Source: FEN-1219 sp964503125 (GTDB lineage Bacteria > Pseudomonadota > Gammaproteobacteria > Steroidobacterales > Rariloculaceae). From it: a stretch of DNA of 64,000 nt. Position 1 is the first letter of the stretch. Every line of letters begins with the position of its first letter. Location: positions 1 to 64,000 of the forward strand of contig CAZCZE010000049.1 of the NCBI GenBank assembly GCA_964503125.1, written 5' to 3'. Shown piece after piece: positions 60,191 to 64,000 of the stretch. Position numbers and translations under genes: made by a program. The notes under the pieces were generated by a model that ran no database searches, was not told where the DNA came from, and was given only the letters and a program-made list of their open reading frames with translations.

Positions 60191-61809
60191 GGGACTTCGA
60201 GCCAGCGGTTCGTGAGCCACGGCGGCTTGCTGACGATGCCGTCGGCGGTCTCGCCCAACGACCCGTCGAATGACAACGACCCGTCGAACGGCTTCGTGAA
60301 CCCCGGCACGTTGACGCCCGACGGCGCAGGGCATGTCTGCGACTGGCGGAGACGGAGCGCCGCTTCGAACCGCGCTTCGAGCGGGTCGCCGAGCGCGCGG
60401 GTGAAGTCGTCGCCCACCGAGCAACCCGGCAATGGCACGCTGCCCGTTCCAATGCTGTTGCTCGGATAAAAGCCGTCGCCGTAGTCGCCGAAGCCGGCCG
60501 CGTTGACGCCCTTGAACTGGATCGAGAAGTAGGTCGTGCCGCAGTTATCCGGGGCATAGAAGCCGTACGGCTTGCCGCAGGTTTTCGAGCCTATCTGAAT
60601 CACCTGAACGCCGACGCCGCCCAGGCCGTTGATGATCGACTCGCTCGCCGAGCACGTCATCGAGCCCGTGAGCACGTAGACGCGCGGCAAATTCAGCGTC
60701 GGAAGAGGTTGCCCGGTGCTCGAATCGTCGAAAAAGGGCATCGGGGTCAATGCGGTACCCGTGACGGGGTTGATCGACTGATGCTTGTCGTTGAAGGTGA
60801 GGCGCTCGAACGGCTGGCCGGCCGTCGGCACGGAGCCGGCGATCATGTACGCGACCTCGCTCGCGATGGCGAGAAGGCCGCCGCCGTTGTAGCGCAGGTC
60901 GAGCACGAGGTCCGTGACGTTCTGCGCGGCCAGCGACGCGAACGCATCGATGAGCTGTTGCTCGGCGCTCGGGAGGTGGTCGTTGAACTGAATGTAGCCG
61001 ACGGGCCCGGTGTTCGTGTCGACCGTGCGGACGTTCTGCACGGGGTCGATCGTCACTTGCTGCGACTGCAGCGTGATGGTCCGTTGCGTGCCTTGCTGCG
61101 GATTGCGCAACGTGAAGGTGTGGTTCTCGTGCAGCTGTTCCGGATAGAGGCCCGCGACGAACGTATCGACGCCCGCTTGCGTGTTCGTGTTCACGACGTC
61201 GACGCCGTCGATGAAGGTGACCTCCTCGCCGCGCTGCACATTGGCCGCCGTCGCCGGCGAGCCGGGATGCGTATAGGCGACGACGATGCGCCGCGGCGGC
61301 AAGCCCGCGATCACCGACCAGACGGCGCCGTAACCGGCCTCGGTGCCCGATTCGATGAGCGCGAGCCAATCGGACGTCTCGTACGTGAAATGGAAGCGAT
61401 CCTTGGGGCTGCCGGAGGGCGTCGTTTGGGCGGTCTTCAGCAGATCGAAGTAATCCGGCGTCGCGTAAAGACCGGGATCGCGGTCGACGATTTCGTTGTA
61501 CCAGAGGTAAAGGTCGTTGCTCCACGAGCGCAACCAGTTGTTCTCGTCGAGCGCGGTCCCTCGGATATCGGTGTAGGGCGCCCCCGTCGCGGGGTTCGTA
61601 CCCGAGCGCGGGTTCACGCAGCGGCCGGCGAACGTCGACGCCGGCAAGAACGAACCCGCGACCCAACCGCTGGCCGGGCCGGCCGGCGGCGGAGCCGCCC
61701 CACCGCCACCACCGCCACCACCGCCACCACCCCCGCAGCCCCCTAGCGCCACGGCCAGCAGGCATACGGCCGCGACGGCGCGCAACACCTGAACAGCGCG
61801 CTCGTGCAT
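60187..61809 (-). CDS. S41-family (C-terminal processing) lipoprotein peptidase
   Basis: Protein of 540 residues. A lipobox LGGC (Cys25) is followed by a run of 12 glycines and a proline-rich linker, then a PDZ-like region (VAYTHPGSPATAANVQRGEEVTFIDGVDV), then the S41 domain with LDLRYNGGG, the nucleophile serine in TCSASESIINGL and the base lysine in TCGKPYGF. It is likely a periplasmic serine protease that trims proteins at the C-terminus. The ATG at 61809 has GGAGG six bases upstream. FDGSLSFDGSL near the end is a small duplication. The small lipoprotein gene follows with a 4-bp overlap. Confidence 0.9.
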   Translation of the reverse strand: MHERAVQVLRAVAAVCLLAVALGGCGGGGGGGGGGGGAAPPPAGPASGWVAGSFLPASTFAGRCVNPRSGTNPATGAPYTDIRGTALDENNWLRSWSNDLYLWYNEIVDRDPGLYATPDYFDLLKTAQTTPSGSPKDRFHFTYETSDWLALIESGTEAGYGAVWSVIAGLPPRRIVVAYTHPGSPATAANVQRGEEVTFIDGVDVVNTNTQAGVDTFVAGLYPEQLHENHTFTLRNPQQGTQRTITLQSQQVTIDPVQNVRTVDTNTGPVGYIQFNDHLPSAEQQLIDAFASLAAQNVTDLVLDLRYNGGGLLAIASEVAYMIAGSVPTAGQPFERLTFNDKHQSINPVTGTALTPMPFFDDSSTGQPLPTLNLPRVYVLTGSMTCSASESIINGLGGVGVQVIQIGSKTCGKPYGFYAPDNCGTTYFSIQFKGVNAAGFGDYGDGFYPSNSIGTGSVPLPGCSVGDDFTRALGDPLEARFEAALRLRQSQTCPAPSGVNVPGFTKPFDGSLSFDGSLGETADGIVSKPPWLTNRWLEVP

Positions 61810-61907
61810 GGCAAACCTCCGTCGGCGGTGAGTTCACTCTACCGCAGGAAGGTCTCGATTGCAGGCGCGGCAGGCGCCCGAAGGCCGACCCCCGCCGCGC
61901 AAGGCGC

Positions 61908-62672
61908 TCAGCTTGCGACCTGCGCGGCCGCGGGCTTCCAGAAGCGCTCTTCCTCGAGGTCGAACCCCGTGCCGAGATAGCGCGCGCGGAGGTCCTCGAT
62001 CATCTGCGGATGGCCGCAGGCGTAGATGCAGGTGTCGCTCGGCGCGAGCCCCCAGTCGCGCACGTGCTGCTCGACGATCGTGTGGACGCGCCCCACTTGC
62101 CCGCGCCACGCCGCGTTGCGCGGATCGTTCGGCCGCGAGCACGTGGCCACGAACCGCACCCGCGGCTCGCGCGCCGCGAGCGCGCCTAACTCGTCGTCGT
62201 AGCCGAACTCGTCGACGAAGCTCGCGCCTTCGAGCACGTACATGCGCCGGTCGTCGGCCGGACCCTCCAACCAGTGGCGCAGCATGCTCACGAACGGCGC
62301 GACGCCCGTGACCGTCGAGACCATGACGTGATTGCGAAACTCGGGGCGCAACAGGAACACGCCTTTGGCGCGCGGCCGCAACGTCACCGTGTCCCCGACC
62401 TTGAGCGCGTGCAGCAACGGCGTGAGGCGCCCCTCGGGCGGAGGAATGCGCTCGACGAAAAGCTCGAGCAGAGGCTCGCGCGGCGACGACACGATGGAGT
62501 ACGGCCGCTCGACGTTGCCGACGCCGAGCGTGCAGTACTGGCCCGGCTCGAACGTGAACGGCTCGGCGACCTTGAGCCAGATCTTGAAGTGCTCGGCCGT
62601 GAGGTCGACGCGCCGCTCGATCGTGGCGGTCGTGACTCTGCCTTTGATTTGATGCGGCCGGTCGTGGGTCAC
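61908..62672 (-). CDS. fpr: Ferredoxin-NADP reductase
   Basis: Protein of 254 residues, the usual size of bacterial Fpr. FAD motif RPYSIVSSP, the NADP region STVTGVAPFVSMLRHWL, GRVHTIVEQHV and the C-terminal ACGHPQMIEDLRARYLGTGF are in place. It moves electrons between NADPH and ferredoxin or flavodoxin, and helps against oxidative stress. The start is a GTG at 62672 with GGAGAG five bases upstream; the frame is open 46 codons further, but that part is not conserved. It is divergent from the PgaA-like gene, with 175 bp between them. Confidence 0.93.
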   Translation of the reverse strand: MTHDRPHQIKGRVTTATIERRVDLTAEHFKIWLKVAEPFTFEPGQYCTLGVGNVERPYSIVSSPREPLLELFVERIPPPEGRLTPLLHALKVGDTVTLRPRAKGVFLLRPEFRNHVMVSTVTGVAPFVSMLRHWLEGPADDRRMYVLEGASFVDEFGYDDELGALAAREPRVRFVATCSRPNDPRNAAWRGQVGRVHTIVEQHVRDWGLAPSDTCIYACGHPQMIEDLRARYLGTGFDLEEERFWKPAAAQVAS

Positions 62673-62847
62673 AGAGCTCTCCGCGGCAGCGAGCCGGGCC
62701 CATACTATACGCGCCGCGCGGCCGGCTCCGATCGTACCGCCCAGTGTGAACTGCGTCACACGGCGCACCGCCGGCGCCACGGCCGTGCGAGCGTCGCGTG
62801 CGCTACGCACTTCTTCGGGGCACGGGTCAATCCGACAATTTCGCGCA

Positions 62848-64000
62848 ATGATTTCGCGGACCCGACTCCGAGCGACGGCGATCGGCAGCGCCCTCGCGGG
62901 CGCCGCGTTGTTGCTATCGCCCGCCGTGTGCGCGCAATCCGCAGCTTCGCCGCCGACCGCGGCCGCGCCGGCGGCCGACTCGGCCCAAGCGATCGCCCTC
63001 GCGCGCGCCGGGCGTTATGACGAAGCTCTCGAGCTGCTGCGCGCCCTGCGTGCTGCCGCTCCCGCCGACGCGGGCTTAAGCCATGACGAGATCGCCGTGC
63101 TCGGCTGGGCCGAGCGCGACGCTGCGGTGCTCGCGAGCGCCGCGGCACTCGACGCAGAGGCGCCGAGCTTCGTGCTCAACATCGTCGCCAAGGCCGCGCG
63201 CAACCTGCGCCACTTCGACGAGGCGGCGCTCTGGTACCGGCGCGCGCTCGAGCGCGCGCCCGACGACCTCGATGCCGCGCTCGGTCTCGCGCTCACCGAA
63301 GCCGATCGCCGCGATCAGCCGGCCGCACGCCGCGCGCTCGACCGCGTGCCGGCGAGCCGCGTGGACGCGCCGTCCGTGCTGCTCGCCCGCGCCTACGTGG
63401 CCCAAGCCGCGAACCGTTGGCTCGAGGCGCTGCGCTGGTACGAGCAGGTGCTCACAAGCGAGCCCGAGCACGCGGGCGCGGCGCGGGGCTATGCGCTCGC
63501 GCTGCGCGCGCTGCTGCTGCCCACCGAAGCGCTCGAGTTCGCCGCGGCGCACGAAGGCATCCTGAGCGAAGCCGAGCTCGCGCGGCTGCGCGCCGACGAA
63601 GCGGCGCTGCGCGTGCGGCTCGTGACCTCGACTCCCTACCCGCCGGCGCAACGATCCGACGGCTACGCGCGCGCGCTCGCCGCGCTCGACGAATCGCTCG
63701 TCACGATCACCGATCCCGCGGCCCGCGCGGCCGTGCGCTCCGACCGCGTCATCGCGCTCGCGCAGGCCAACTTGAGCCGCGAGGCGCTGAACGAGTTCGA
63801 GCTGCTGAAGGCGGCCATGCCGTCGCCCCCGTTCGAGGCGCTCGTCGCCGCCGGCCGCGCGCACCTCGAGCTCGGCGAAGCGGACTCGGCCCTTACGCTC
63901 TTGCTTGCCGCGAGCGCGCAGCAGCCGAGCGACGTCGAGGTGCGCTTCGACCTCGTGTTCGCCTACCTCGCAGCCGACAAACCGCGCGACGCGTTGCGCG
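62848..64000 (+). CDS. PgaA-like TPR outer membrane protein, 3-prime truncated by the window
   Basis: The frame is open from the ATG at 62848 to the window end (384 residues). A signal peptide ends near CAQ (about residue 30). TPR-like repeats follow: ALARAGRYDEALELLRALRAA, YRRALERAPDDLDAALGLALTEADR, and YARALAALDESLVTI then VRSDRVIALAQANLSREALNEFELL. This pattern fits the N-terminal TPR part of PgaA, the porin that exports poly-beta-1,6-GlcNAc. The barrel part would lie beyond the window. Alternative: another TPR-rich outer membrane lipoprotein. If it is PgaA, pgaB, pgaC and pgaD should follow. Confidence 0.68.
   Translation, partial: MISRTRLRATAIGSALAGAALLLSPAVCAQSAASPPTAAAPAADSAQAIALARAGRYDEALELLRALRAAAPADAGLSHDEIAVLGWAERDAAVLASAAALDAEAPSFVLNIVAKAARNLRHFDEAALWYRRALERAPDDLDAALGLALTEADRRDQPAARRALDRVPASRVDAPSVLLARAYVAQAANRWLEALRWYEQVLTSEPEHAGAARGYALALRALLLPTEALEFAAAHEGILSEAELARLRADEAALRVRLVTSTPYPPAQRSDGYARALAALDESLVTITDPAARAAVRSDRVIALAQANLSREALNEFELLKAAMPSPPFEALVAAGRAHLELGEADSALTLLLAASAQQPSDVEVRFDLVFAYLAADKPRDALR

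Noticed and set aside
61834..62703. Alternative minus-strand frame over the ferredoxin-NADP reductase gene
   Set aside because: It is a shadow; the neighbouring frame has all FAD and NADP motifs.
1..64000. tRNA, rRNA, CRISPR array, prophage or integron
   Set aside because: No cloverleaf, rRNA-like, regularly spaced repeat or phage structural signature was seen on reading both strands; a covariance-model scan would be the decisive check.

Overview
The window is a high-GC segment (clearly above 60% G+C by eye) of a Gram-negative bacterium. The lptD-surA-pdxA-rsmA order, murU beside lptD, a TonB-dependent receptor and many signal-peptide proteins point to a proteobacterium, most likely a gammaproteobacterium. 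I cannot place it more precisely. No rRNA, tRNA, CRISPR array or prophage was seen. Coding density is high, and many genes are joined by ATGA or GTGA stop-start overlaps.

Layout. (1) 85-13440, minus strand: a seven-gene operon encoding a large DUF4175-type membrane protein, a BatA-like VWA protein, a DUF58 protein, a MoxR AAA+ ATPase, a TPR protein with an HExxH peptidase domain, a legumain-like protein with an EF-hand loop, and a VWA/amidotransferase-like membrane protein. A DUF4159 gene is divergent from it. Together they resemble an extended Bat/MoxR cell-envelope module. (2) 14519-19080: a TPP enzyme, an intact IS30-family insertion sequence, a zeta-like GST and murU. (3) 19202-24667: lptD-surA-pdxA-rsmA (outer-membrane biogenesis, vitamin B6, rRNA methylation). 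(4) 24745-27960: three kynurenine-pathway genes (haaO, kynU, kmo). (5) 28074-32420: a TonB receptor ending at a clear terminator, then a TPR/aspartyl hydroxylase. (6) 32868-42743: mostly minus-strand metabolic, transport and exported proteins. (7) 42930-53683: a signal-peptidase-like membrane protein lacking the catalytic lysine, an esterase/acyl-CoA ligase/Nramp-like run, a GntR-ABC operon with a visible operator, an aldo/keto reductase, a DUF1993 protein and a Kef-type antiporter. (8) 53905-59622: MscS-like channel, MgtE N/CBS protein, MgtE and AsmA. (9) 59807-64000: small lipoprotein, S41 protease, ferredoxin-NADP reductase and the start of a PgaA-like TPR protein.

The most unusual content is two families of palindromic repeats. 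Family A is a REP-like unit of about 48 bp: an 18-bp near-perfect palindrome of the GCGGGCAT/ATGCCCGC type plus a second small hairpin. It lies between genes once, but in three cases it lies in frame inside conserved genes (VWA protein, LptD, beta-carbonic anhydrase), where it adds about 32-33 residues without breaking the reading frame. Family B comprises four large palindromes of about 95-175 bp. They share a conserved asymmetric core but have different outer stems at each locus, and the two arms still match each other at each site. One copy has been split at its hairpin tip by the IS30 element.
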